DNA of 55,891 nucleotides from Hymenobacter telluris (GTDB lineage Bacteria > Bacteroidota > Bacteroidia > Cytophagales > Hymenobacteraceae): contig NZ_JAFLQZ010000025.1 in NCBI RefSeq assembly GCF_017313265.1, positions 1-55,891 of the forward strand, given 5' to 3'. Positions 33,193 through 41,977 of the stretch are shown here, piece after piece. Under the pieces are notes generated by a model that worked only from the letters and a program-made list of their open reading frames with translations, did not search any database and was not told the origin of the DNA. The translations under genes were made by a program, and so were the position numbers. Position 1 is the first letter of the stretch, and every line of letters starts with the position of its first letter.

Positions 33193-34953
33193 TTAATTGC
33201 TGATGAGTTGGGTAATGTGCTCGCGGTGGTGGTCGATGTCCGCTGCGGTCCAGCTGCTCAGGTCGTCACTCTGGAGCTGGCGCATCATCTTGCTGAAGAC
33301 ATCAAAGGTGTGCTGGGGCACAAAGCTGCCTTGTTGCAGGAGCCGCAGCACGTTGCGCCTCTTTTCCTTGAAAAACATGCAGCCATTGGAGCTATTATCC
33401 CCACTGGTCAGCAAACACATGTTGCCAATGGAGTTGAGCCGGCTCTCATTTTGCAGGGCCCGGTAGTAAAGCTGCTTCTCGTCATCGTTCCGTTTCGCCT
33501 TGTCCAGAATTTGAACGAGGGTATCATCCAAGCTGGCCCCCAGCATCTCCTTGACGGCCGTCTTCTGGTCACTATCCAGCACCGCTTCTTTCCCCTCGGG
33601 GCTTTGGGGGAAAATGTGCTCCAAGGACCACTTTTCGGTAATGAATTCGTGAAAGTTGAACCGGATGGGCTTGCCTTTCACAAACACACTCAGGTGCAGC
33701 AACACCGCGTGGATGTGGTTATCGTCCTGCCCGTAGCGCAACGCCGAAAGGTCCTGCGTCGGCAACAGGTTTGCCTTTGATTCGCCCAAAAAGAGTTGCA
33801 ATGCTGGCTTGGTTCGGCAATTCAGGCAATTCTTTAGAAACGTCAGGTTGTTGTTGCCACTGCCTTTAACAAATCGGCAATAGCCGATGAGGTTGTACGT
33901 ATGGACGTCGGCATACCAGTTCGTGAGCGCTGCCTGCACATCCTTAATGGTGGTATATACCTGGCCGATATCCGCGTACTGATTGTAAAAATTGAAGAGC
34001 AAGAGGCCAGTGCTGTGCTTGGAGGCCTCAAACTCGCTCTCCTTGCCGCCCAGGCAAAGGGCGGTAAGCAGCAGGAGCTGGTACATGCCATCTGCCCGGC
34101 CTTTAAAATAGAAGGTGTTGATTTCCGGCTTGTTCGCCCACCTGCTCATCTCATCCCACAGCCGTCCCAGGTTAAGCCGAGACTCCATCACCTCCTTAAA
34201 CCCCTTCCGCTCCGCTGTTGCCCCGGCCCGACCAACCTTGGTTATCACCAGCGCTTTGATAAGCTCGGTTTCGCTGAGCGGAACCTTGTTGCTGTTCAAG
34301 TTTTTAAATACAGTTTCACTTTGAATATGCGCCTCAACGGAGTTGACAATCAGCTTTACATACCGCAACAGGTACTGCTCGAAGGCCAGCAAGTCGTCTG
34401 CCTGACGCTCCCGGAAGAAGGCACCGGCTCTGCGCGCTGCGGCATGCAGGTAATGGATATCCTGTTTGTTCATGTCCGGGTCGGCCTCCAACTCCTGCCA
34501 TTCCTTACCTACAAAGGCTTTTAAGTCATCACTTCGGTAGATGTAATCCGAAAAGAAGTCTTGCCGAATGGCATAGTGCAGCTTGCCGGCACTCAGGTTG
34601 GGTTTGCCAAGAAGCGCAGAGAGCATGGAGATAATAATGGATAGCGTAGTCAGGCGTTGTTGGCCATCAATCACTTCCAAGCAGTCCTGCGGGCTGCCCT
34701 TAACCACCATGGTACCTTTCTTAACCGTGATGTACTGCAGGTAGTATTCCTTCTTCCCCTGATGCTTAAATGCTTTGAAGGCGTGCCAGAGGTCCTGCAG
34801 TAGGATGGTGACGGCCCCGCTGGGCTCAGCCCCCCACTTATACCCCCGCTGATAAGCCGGGATGTGGTAGGCTTTGCTCTGGTATTGCGTCAAACAACCG
34901 TCTTGACCACTATCATCAAAAATATCCTTGATACTGAATACTAGTTCTGTCAT
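33193..34953 (-). CDS. DUF262/DUF1524 protein, GmrSD-like endonuclease
   Basis: A 586-aa protein with IPAYQRGYKW (residues 31-40) and DGQQRLTTL (96-104), typical of the DUF262 NTPase half. WSLEHIFPQSPEG, near residue 440, is the HxxP-type metal-binding motif of DUF1524 (HNH-like). The ending LNSIGNMCLLTSGDNSSNGC completes it. The GmrSD family restricts modified (e.g. glucosylated hydroxymethyl-cytosine) phage DNA. It heads a two-gene leftward operon with the 716-aa DUF262 protein. The WYL regulator immediately upstream (62 bp) probably controls it. Both families and fold are clear; substrate is inferred. Confidence 0.85.
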   Translation of the reverse strand: MTELVFSIKDIFDDSGQDGCLTQYQSKAYHIPAYQRGYKWGAEPSGAVTILLQDLWHAFKAFKHQGKKEYYLQYITVKKGTMVVKGSPQDCLEVIDGQQRLTTLSIIISMLSALLGKPNLSAGKLHYAIRQDFFSDYIYRSDDLKAFVGKEWQELEADPDMNKQDIHYLHAAARRAGAFFRERQADDLLAFEQYLLRYVKLIVNSVEAHIQSETVFKNLNSNKVPLSETELIKALVITKVGRAGATAERKGFKEVMESRLNLGRLWDEMSRWANKPEINTFYFKGRADGMYQLLLLTALCLGGKESEFEASKHSTGLLLFNFYNQYADIGQVYTTIKDVQAALTNWYADVHTYNLIGYCRFVKGSGNNNLTFLKNCLNCRTKPALQLFLGESKANLLPTQDLSALRYGQDDNHIHAVLLHLSVFVKGKPIRFNFHEFITEKWSLEHIFPQSPEGKEAVLDSDQKTAVKEMLGASLDDTLVQILDKAKRNDDEKQLYYRALQNESRLNSIGNMCLLTSGDNSSNGCMFFKEKRRNVLRLLQQGSFVPQHTFDVFSKMMRQLQSDDLSSWTAADIDHHREHITQLISN

Positions 34954-35014
34954 GAGAATGAATGCAGGAAATGAGGGTAAGAGAGGCAGTGAAAAACCAA
35001 CTATTAGGCTACTC

Positions 35015-35920
35015 TTAGTTGTGCGCTACCGCAGCAGCATGGATTTGCTTGACATGCGCCCGTAGCGAAGCCGGGGCTAGTACCTGCACCTGGTCACCGA
35101 GCGAGAGCAGCTCCATCAACAGGTCGTGCGTATTGTACACGGTGAGTTGAATCAGTAGCTCCTCTTCTGTATCTACCAACACGCATTGGGAAGTGTGAAG
35201 CGGGTACGATTTAAGGTACTGCCCCTGGGTCGGCTCCAATGCCAAGACTATCTCGGCCGGGGGCTCATGGTCGGGCCGAATAATGCCGAAGCTGTGAGCG
35301 TAGTACGCCTCGGGCTGAAAGTCCGCAGGAGGCTCAAATGAATGAGTTGTCGATTCCAACGCCTGGATGCGGTCTAGTCCGAAGCACCGAAGGACATCCC
35401 GAGCTTGGTCGTGGGCCAGCAGATACCATCGGCCTTTAAATTCTTTGAGCAACAGCGGGGAGACGGTCCGGGTCGAGGGCTCATCGTCCCAGAACTTGTG
35501 GTACTGAAAAGCTACCTGACGCCGCTGCTGCACGGCGCGCAGCAGTGGCTGCAGCCATTCCGTGCCCAGTGGCCGCCGGGATTCCCACTGCACAAATGGG
35601 TTCAGTGCCGTTGGGAGCCTCAGAAATTCCTGTAGCTCAAATGCATCGAGCAGCCGCTGGTAGCCTTCCGGCAATGGGTCCGCTGAGGCAATCACGTAGT
35701 CGCCTGCTCGCCTGTCATGCGCAATGGTAACGCCGAAGCGCTCCGCGATTTTGGGCAAATCCCGTTGGAAGGTGCGCTGCGAATAATTAGCGGCCAAGTC
35801 CCGCAGCGAAGTCTGCTCCAACAAGTAGTCGCGTAGTTCCTCAAAAGGAACAGCACGGCGAAGGCTCTGCAGACGCAGTACCAGCAGTAGCTGGCGAAGA
35901 AAGTGGGCGTGGGTGGTCAC
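35015..35920 (-). CDS. WYL-domain transcriptional regulator
   Basis: A 301-aa protein. The N-terminal helical HTH (LRQLLLVLRLQSLRRAVPFE, NYSQRTFQRDLPKIAERFG) precedes a WYL domain (RRQVAFQYHKFWDDEPSTRT, LLLKEFKGRWYLLAHD) and a C-terminal WCX-like domain (VLALEPTQGQYLKSYPLHTS). It is transcribed ahead of, and on the same strand as, the DUF262 operon, 62 bp away, so it may be its first gene and local repressor. It differs from the WYL protein at 19424 in sequence and orientation and is not a recent duplicate. Confidence 0.8.
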   Translation of the reverse strand: MTTHAHFLRQLLLVLRLQSLRRAVPFEELRDYLLEQTSLRDLAANYSQRTFQRDLPKIAERFGVTIAHDRRAGDYVIASADPLPEGYQRLLDAFELQEFLRLPTALNPFVQWESRRPLGTEWLQPLLRAVQQRRQVAFQYHKFWDDEPSTRTVSPLLLKEFKGRWYLLAHDQARDVLRCFGLDRIQALESTTHSFEPPADFQPEAYYAHSFGIIRPDHEPPAEIVLALEPTQGQYLKSYPLHTSQCVLVDTEEELLIQLTVYNTHDLLMELLSLGDQVQVLAPASLRAHVKQIHAAAVAHN

Positions 35921-36136
35921 GAAAAGGATAGGAGCTACCGTGCGATAGATGAAGTAAGCAGACTATTCGTTTGGCGTAACTGACAGATTAAAGAATAGCA
36001 TAGCGTTATCAGAAAGCCGTAAATCTGTATTAGGCAAAGTGCAAGATAAGGATTGGCAATGAACCACAAACAGGCATTTATATAGTACTGTCTCTACAAA
36101 GTCTCATGGTTTCCAGCACCTGCAGAGTCCTTTCCA

Positions 36137-36352
36137 TTACCCACCTGCGCCCCATCGTTCAAACTGCTCAGAGGCAGCCCCGTAATGCCGCTGTGCCTGC
36201 TGCCATCCTTCTTCACCGGCTGCTACCAGTTCAGCTAGGCTAAGCCCTTGATTCTGATATCGACTGGCCACGGAAGCCACGTAGAGCGCTACCGCAGCGG
36301 GAACGGCAGAACTGGCTGCAGGTATCTTGTGCGCCTCGGTACTAGGCTTTTT
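36137..36352 (-). pseudogene. Sigma-70 factor remnant
   Basis: Leftward translation gives VASVASRYQNQGLSLAELVA followed by AGEEGWQQAQRHYGAASEQF, which closely follows the region 2.1-2.2 pattern of RpoD-type sigma factors (VVSVAKQYQNQGLSLxDLINEGNxGL). There is no start and the rest is missing. It is clearly debris of a housekeeping-type gene. Confidence 0.5.
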
Positions 36353-36382
36353 GATTCAAATAGCATGTAGCATGGGCTGTAG

Positions 36383-36967
36383 CTAAGTCAGGATGATTCG
36401 CCGGCTTACGAGTAGCAGCAGCCGGATACGTTGGCCGAGCGCAGGCTCAAGCCCATGCCCAAACACGACTTCGGCTTGGCGGCCAGTCTGGTCCATCAGA
36501 TACTCCAGAATCTGCGTAAGCTCATCCATTTCCAACTCAGCAGAGCCCCCACTTTGGATGGCCAGCAACATTCGGTGGGCTGACAGGGAGCCATCGCCCA
36601 GCGCCGTGGAACTAGTCCACAACTGCTGGCCCGCTACCTCAGCGCGGCTGTGGCCTTCCCCAGTTGCCAAACCAAATTGCAGAGAAGTTGCGTCGCTCAT
36701 AACTTCCCACACGTCTTGGTGGTCCACGTTGATTTCGCCGGTATCCGTCAGAATATGCTACAGGACTGTCAGCAGACTGTTTTCTGTGGCGGGCGTCAGC
36801 TCCTGCACGGCGGGCAGGCCAACTCTCTCCTGCTTCCAATACGCCAATAGCGCCTCTGCTTGGGTTGGAATCTCAGGATGAGGCAGAATAGGGTGAGCTT
36901 GCATGAGGAGCTGGGCTAATTTCTCACGAAGTTGCAAGCCCACAGCGACAAAACATGTCGTTCTCAT
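36383..36967 (-). pseudogene. FtsZ-like gene remnant with in-frame stop
   Basis: One leftward frame carries a nonsense TAG between LLTVL and HILTDTGEINVDHQDVWEVM. The second part resembles the C-terminal domain of FtsZ: ITKPGLINVDFADVRTVM corresponds to ILTDTGEINVDHQDVWEVM, then FGLATGEGHSRAE, and a final EVVFGHGLEPALGQRIRLLL. The GTPase domain is absent; the N-terminal part here is helical and different. It is therefore a truncated, probably dead, tubulin/FtsZ-family paralogue. Confidence 0.55.
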
Positions 36968-37082
36968 TCCGCTTGAAATTATAGGCCGTTTACGAGCTAA
37001 ATATTCGGAATATATTCGATTTGCATTGACGCATTCTTTACCCCTTATTAGGCCGGACTACTAACTAGAATGCCCTAATTCG

Positions 37083-38171
37083 ATGACCGACCAATCCTCT
37101 GTAGCTTCCGAAAGCGAACTGGCTGCTTTGCTCAATGATTACCACCAGCGGTATCCGAAAGCTGAAAGCCCCGCCTCGTATATGATGGGCTTTGGCCCGG
37201 AGCAGTTGTGCGCCATTCTACGGAATGCCGATGGCCGGGAGATTGTCTTCAGTCACCCTGGCCTAGACCAAGGGGTTCTGAATGGCTGCGCCTATCGGTA
37301 TAATGATACCCTGCAAGCAGGCACGTCCGGCAACCCCATCACCCTGCAGGAGCTACTGTATGCTCGCGGCCTGCCCCGCCAGGACAAGATGGTGAAGCTC
37401 GTCCGGCACCGGGATGCCAGTGGTGGGCTGGACCTGCACGACCTGTACCGCAACCACCGCCCCGCCTTCCTTGATTACCAGCGCCAGCAGGGAAATCCTG
37501 TTTTTGACAAATGCGAATTCGTTGTGGCCTGCCTGGGTGAGTCAGGTAGGCGGTCCCGTTTCGTGGGCGTTTTCCAAGTGCTGGGTATTGAGCGGAGAAC
37601 GGAAGAGCATCTGTACTACAACCTAGTTGAAGTACCCGGCTTTGACGACCTGAAAGAGCGGGTCATCTTCGATTGGGGCCGTGCCGCGCTCAGCTGGCAT
37701 CAATGGCTACGCCCGGAAACAGGCAGAACCGTGCTGGAGATTCAGGCCAAGCCGTTCAGCCAGCCTTTCACCGACTATCTGGACTTCACACTCTCCTTCG
37801 CGGAACTGGCGCAGCTAGTCTCCAGCCAGTCCCCCCGCGACGAGTGGTGCCGGATGCTCTCGGCAACGGCCGGCGTGTATTTGATTCTGGACCAGTCCAG
37901 CGGGAAGCAATACATTGGCTCTGCTTCGGGCACGGAAGGTATTTGGGGCCGGTGGAAGGACTACGTGGCCACGCGTGGCCACGGGGGCAACGCGGAACTA
38001 ATAAAACTTTTGGCGGTCGACGCGCAGCACGGCCGACATTTCCAATTCACGGTTCTGATGACCCTGCCCAAAACCATGACCCGGCCCGAAGTCATCAAGC
38101 GCGAATACCTCTTTATGAAAAAACTCGGTTCCCGCGCTCACGGGCTTAACCAGAAACCAATCAACGAATGA
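37083..38171 (+). CDS. GIY-YIG nuclease domain protein
   Basis: A 362-aa protein. The C-terminal ~95 residues form a GIY-YIG domain: GVYLILDQSSGKQYIGSASG (GVY...YIG), then WGRWKDYVATRGHGGNAELI and a Glu in VIKREYLFMKKLGSR, the catalytic elements expected of the family. The N-terminal ~260 residues contain a domain I do not recognise (DKMVKLVRHRDASGGLDLHD, ACLGESGRRSRFVGVFQVLG) and may recognise modified DNA or a protein partner. It stands alone between FtsZ debris and the Dnd operon on the same strand, 170 bp upstream of dndC. Restriction against modified or foreign DNA is inferred. Confidence 0.78.
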   Translation: MTDQSSVASESELAALLNDYHQRYPKAESPASYMMGFGPEQLCAILRNADGREIVFSHPGLDQGVLNGCAYRYNDTLQAGTSGNPITLQELLYARGLPRQDKMVKLVRHRDASGGLDLHDLYRNHRPAFLDYQRQQGNPVFDKCEFVVACLGESGRRSRFVGVFQVLGIERRTEEHLYYNLVEVPGFDDLKERVIFDWGRAALSWHQWLRPETGRTVLEIQAKPFSQPFTDYLDFTLSFAELAQLVSSQSPRDEWCRMLSATAGVYLILDQSSGKQYIGSASGTEGIWGRWKDYVATRGHGGNAELIKLLAVDAQHGRHFQFTVLMTLPKTMTRPEVIKREYLFMKKLGSRAHGLNQKPINE

Positions 38172-38337
38172 TGGCGACTGTCACAATTTAAGCGAGCGTT
38201 AGATTCCTTCTTTCACTATTCAGTATAGCAATTTCATTTAGTTTAAATAAGTATAGCATCCTCTTGGTTTGTAAAGAGATGCACAGCTAGGGCCTAAGTC
38301 GACAGCTAGTTTGTTTAGTTTGGCGAGCTACTTTAGG

Positions 38338-38345
38338 TACCTTTG
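38338..38345 (+). promoter_or_regulatory. Bacteroidota -7 box upstream of dndC
   Basis: TACCTTTG fits the Bacteroidota -7 consensus TAnnTTTG. TTTG elements occur upstream in the same AT-rich stretch, although the spacing to the box is not ideal. Transcription would begin near 38352, which favours a dndC start at 38403 over an ATG at 38349. Confidence 0.45.
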
Positions 38346-38402
38346 AAAATGTTGCATGAATTCTGTCTAGTGGCAGAACAGCAATGGACCTACTCCAAAG
38401 AA

Positions 38403-39791
38403 ATGGCTTTAATCCTCCCCTTTATAGAATCAGAAATCCAAGACCAATACCTGGCCGAAGACAACAACCGGCCTTGGATTGTGGGTTTCAGCGGCGGGAA
38501 GGACTCCACGATGCTTCTCCAACTGGTTTGGAAAGCCGTGCAGAAACTACCTGAAGAGCTTCGCCACCGTCCCGTGTACGTTGTGTGCAACGACACCATG
38601 GTGGAAAACCCGCGCATCGTTCGGTTCATTGAAGATACCCTGCACCGCATTGAAGGTGCTGCTACGGCTCAAAGCATGCCCTTCTTGGTGCAGCGCACCA
38701 TTCCGCGCCTCGAAGATTCCTTCTGGACCAATCTATTAGGCAAAGGCTACCCAGCACCCTCTAGCACCTTCCGTTGGTGCACCGAGCGCCTAAAGATTAA
38801 CCCAACTACCCAATTCATTCGCACTAAGATCAGTGACGCGGGTGAGGTAATCATCCTCCTAGGTACTCGGTCAGCAGAAAGCTCCCGTCGTTCCCGGTCC
38901 ATGGCCAAGCACGCCGTCCACGGCCACCGACTGCGTAAGCACGTGCTGCCGAATGCATATGTGTACGCTCCCATCAAGGACATTGAAACCAACGAGCTGT
39001 GGCAGTACCTGAGCCAGGTGCCACCACCATGGGGTGGAACACACAAAGAATTGATCACGCTGTACCGAAATGCCAGCACGGAAGCCGACTGCCCACTGGT
39101 AATCGATGATGAGACGCCTTCATGCGGTAAAAGCCGTTTTGGCTGCTGGGTCTGCACCGTCGTCGTTAAGGATAAGTCCATGGACGGGCTTATCATGAAT
39201 GGCGAAGGATGGATGGAGCCTCTGTCAGAGCTCCGCGACTTTCTTATCGAAGCCCGTGATAACCCCGAGCAGTACCGCCAGAAGCACTTGCGCAACGGCA
39301 GCATCCGAGAAGGCTTTTGGGGGCCATATTTACCCGAAACGCGGGCCGAAATTCTGAAGCGCCTACTGGAGGCACAAAAGGTCATTCGCGACGAATACGA
39401 TCCAACGATGACTTTTATTACCCACCAAGAACTAGTGGCTATACAAGTTACTTGGTATCGAGACGGTATTTTTAACTATAACGTAGCGGATATTTATAAC
39501 GCTGTGTTCAATACCCACCTCGATATGAGTAAGTATACCAACAAGATCCGGGAAGAGGAAAAGTGGATGCGGGAAGTATGCAAAGACAACCTCGATCATT
39601 TCGACCTCATCCAGAATGCCGTCAAAATCATCAAGACCAAGTCGCTTATGCAGCGCAAACGGGGTCTGCAGAATGATATTGAAAACTTGTTGGATGAGTA
39701 TATCAAAGCCCAGCAGCTCGAAGGCAAAGAGCTCGACGCCATGAACCTCGCCGATTCCAGTGACTCGCTATCGGTTTCCGCAACGGTTTAA
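38403..39791 (+). CDS. dndC: DNA phosphorothioation protein DndC
   Basis: A 462-aa protein from the ATG at 38403; in-frame starts at 38343 and 38349 are alternatives. It belongs to the PAPS reductase/ATP-pyrophosphatase family, with the PP-loop SGGKDST at residues 30-36 and the iron-sulfur cysteines in CGKSRFGCWVCTVV. DndC activates and transfers sulfur to the DNA backbone. It receives sulfur from the cysteine desulfurase DndA and works with DndD and DndE. Start choice rests on the promoter box position and on family-like N-terminal spacing to the PP-loop. The gene is the first of a rightward operon. Confidence 0.92.
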   Translation: MALILPFIESEIQDQYLAEDNNRPWIVGFSGGKDSTMLLQLVWKAVQKLPEELRHRPVYVVCNDTMVENPRIVRFIEDTLHRIEGAATAQSMPFLVQRTIPRLEDSFWTNLLGKGYPAPSSTFRWCTERLKINPTTQFIRTKISDAGEVIILLGTRSAESSRRSRSMAKHAVHGHRLRKHVLPNAYVYAPIKDIETNELWQYLSQVPPPWGGTHKELITLYRNASTEADCPLVIDDETPSCGKSRFGCWVCTVVVKDKSMDGLIMNGEGWMEPLSELRDFLIEARDNPEQYRQKHLRNGSIREGFWGPYLPETRAEILKRLLEAQKVIRDEYDPTMTFITHQELVAIQVTWYRDGIFNYNVADIYNAVFNTHLDMSKYTNKIREEEKWMREVCKDNLDHFDLIQNAVKIIKTKSLMQRKRGLQNDIENLLDEYIKAQQLEGKELDAMNLADSSDSLSVSATV

Positions 39792-39857
39792 TCGCCGTTT
39801 CATTCCTTTTTGCCAGTCAACGCGTCATTCTTGATGGCGCGTTAATCGCGTAGTAGC

Positions 39858-41963
39858 ATGATTATCAAAAGTATTGAGCTTAACAACTTCCGCATTTACC
39901 GCGGACATAATGTGGTGGACCTCTCTCCAAAGGATGGCCAAAACATCTATGTCATTAGCGGTAAGAACGGATTCGGTAAAACCACTTTCCTCATGTCGTT
40001 GGTCTGGTGCCTCTACGGGCGGCAGATGCACGAAGTGGATGACCTTTACAAGCGGGAAATAGATGAGAAGGGTGGTTACGCTAAGTACATCGTTACGAGT
40101 CTTAACCGTCAGGCCAAGGCGGAGGAGGATACTTCCTTCTCCGTAAAGCTTACGCTGACCGATGCCATCATTCCGGCGCTGACGTGCAGTGAAATCACCA
40201 TCAAGCGTACTTACAACACGCGCACAGCCAGCGAGGATCTAGAAATCTTAATCGATGGTTTCGAAAACGAGCTGATTCAGGGCCTTAGTGATGAAAAGGC
40301 CCGCGGCGAGGAGCACTTTATCCGCGACTACCTGCTGCCCATCGAAATAGCCAAGTTCTTCTTTTTCGACGCCGAGAAGATTGTAAGCTTGGCCGAAGTC
40401 AACACCAACGAGCAGCGTAAAAAGCTGAGCCGCGCTTACTCGGAGATTCTCGGCATCAAGAAATACGAGGACACCAAAACCGAAATCGAGGAAACCCAGC
40501 TGCGTCTTCGCGCCCGCACGGCTAATGCGCGGGAACGGGGAATCATCGATACGCTCGATGCAGAAATCACTGGATTCCGCGACTCTATCGACAGCAATAC
40601 CCGGAAGATTGAAGATCTGAAAAACGAGCGAACGGCGCTCCGCTTTGAATCCGATGAAATTCAGAAGAAGCTGATTCGCTTCAACAACCTCATTACCTTA
40701 GAAGAACTCGAAGTATTACGTTCTACTGGTCAAACATTAGAAACCCGCCTCTCAGAAGTTCAGGCTGAGCTAGCCAAGTCCTACGATTTGGTGCCCTTCG
40801 CTATTGCTGCGAGCAAACTTGGGGAGGTAGTAGAGCAGGTAAATCTGGAAGCCGAATACAAAGAGGTCCATTACAAGCAAGGCAACGCTTCGGTCATTGA
40901 AGAGAAGATCTTGAACGGTCTTTCAGAAGAAATCCACCGTTCCGGTATCAGTACCGACGATAGCCTCCGCGACTTCTACAACACCACCTTCCGCAAGCTG
41001 ATCAAAGAGCATCTAATTTCCGACGCTCCGGATTTTCCGGCGGACTTTCGCTTGCTGCATGACCTAACGGAATCGGAAAGAGCCCAGCTGCTGACGATGG
41101 TGACTAACCTAAAACTGTCGTTCCGCGAACAGTTCAAACGGTTGCACTTTGAATACAACCAAACCCGCAACGAGCTCATTCAGATCAATCGTCGCATTGT
41201 TGAGTCCGAATCGCTGTCTGAGGATGCCGTAGTAAAGGCTGATCGTCAGCGCAAGCGGGAGCTGGACGAACAAATCGAAAGCCTCGCTGAACAAATTGGC
41301 CGGCTGAACCAAGCCAACGAAGGGCACCAAAATAGTATCGTTCAAAGAGAAAAACAGCTGGAAGGCTTGCGCAAAAAGCTTAAAGCTTCCGAGCAGGACA
41401 AAGAGAAAGACTTGCTGACGGAAGCCTTGTCCCAACGCCTGCGCGACTACATCGTGCTCTATAAAGAGCGCAAGAAAAAGTCACTCGAACAGCAAATCTT
41501 GAAGGGCTTGGGCATGCTCATGCACAAGAAGGGCTTCGTCAAAAATGTAGAAGTTCGCATCATGGGCGACCTGATCGAAATTGAGCTCTACAACAAGCGC
41601 GGTGAGGTAATTCTGAAGGAAGGTCTGTCCAAAGGGGAGCAGCAGCTGTATGCTACCGCCCTGCTCTACGGCCTGGTAGAAGAATCCGACTTCGATTTCC
41701 CGGTTTTCATCGACTCTCCCATGCAGAAATTCGATGACCAACACGCCGAGAATATCGTCAAGCATTTCTACCCCAGCATTGCCGATCAAGTCATTCTGTT
41801 TCCGCTCATCAACAAGGAACTCTCGGCCCGTGAATACGACTTGCTGCTGCCCCGGGTGGCTAAGTCCTACCTGATCATCAACAAGGATTCGGATGAGTCG
41901 GGCTTCGAAGAAGTAGTACCAGATCAACTTTTCGAGCGGTATTCTGCCCTCTACCACTCCTAA
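39858..41963 (+). CDS. dndD: DNA phosphorothioation ATPase DndD
   Basis: A 701-aa SMC/Rad50-like ATPase. Walker A SGKNGFGKTT lies at residues 34-43, then a long coiled-coil centre, then LSKGEQQLYATALLYGL near 588 as the ABC signature and VFIDSPM near 615 as Walker B. This is the usual DndD build (about 650-700 aa). DndD provides ATPase activity to the modification complex and is thought to alter DNA structure for sulfur incorporation. It lies 66 bp after dndC and 14 bp before the dndE-ATPase fusion. Confidence 0.93.
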   Translation: MIIKSIELNNFRIYRGHNVVDLSPKDGQNIYVISGKNGFGKTTFLMSLVWCLYGRQMHEVDDLYKREIDEKGGYAKYIVTSLNRQAKAEEDTSFSVKLTLTDAIIPALTCSEITIKRTYNTRTASEDLEILIDGFENELIQGLSDEKARGEEHFIRDYLLPIEIAKFFFFDAEKIVSLAEVNTNEQRKKLSRAYSEILGIKKYEDTKTEIEETQLRLRARTANARERGIIDTLDAEITGFRDSIDSNTRKIEDLKNERTALRFESDEIQKKLIRFNNLITLEELEVLRSTGQTLETRLSEVQAELAKSYDLVPFAIAASKLGEVVEQVNLEAEYKEVHYKQGNASVIEEKILNGLSEEIHRSGISTDDSLRDFYNTTFRKLIKEHLISDAPDFPADFRLLHDLTESERAQLLTMVTNLKLSFREQFKRLHFEYNQTRNELIQINRRIVESESLSEDAVVKADRQRKRELDEQIESLAEQIGRLNQANEGHQNSIVQREKQLEGLRKKLKASEQDKEKDLLTEALSQRLRDYIVLYKERKKKSLEQQILKGLGMLMHKKGFVKNVEVRIMGDLIEIELYNKRGEVILKEGLSKGEQQLYATALLYGLVEESDFDFPVFIDSPMQKFDDQHAENIVKHFYPSIADQVILFPLINKELSAREYDLLLPRVAKSYLIINKDSDESGFEEVVPDQLFERYSALYHS

Positions 41964-41977
41964 GCCGCATAATACCC

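Noticed and set aside
33193..34524. Long rightward frames opposite the DUF262 gene
   Set aside because: Shadows of the real leftward frame, without conserved motifs.
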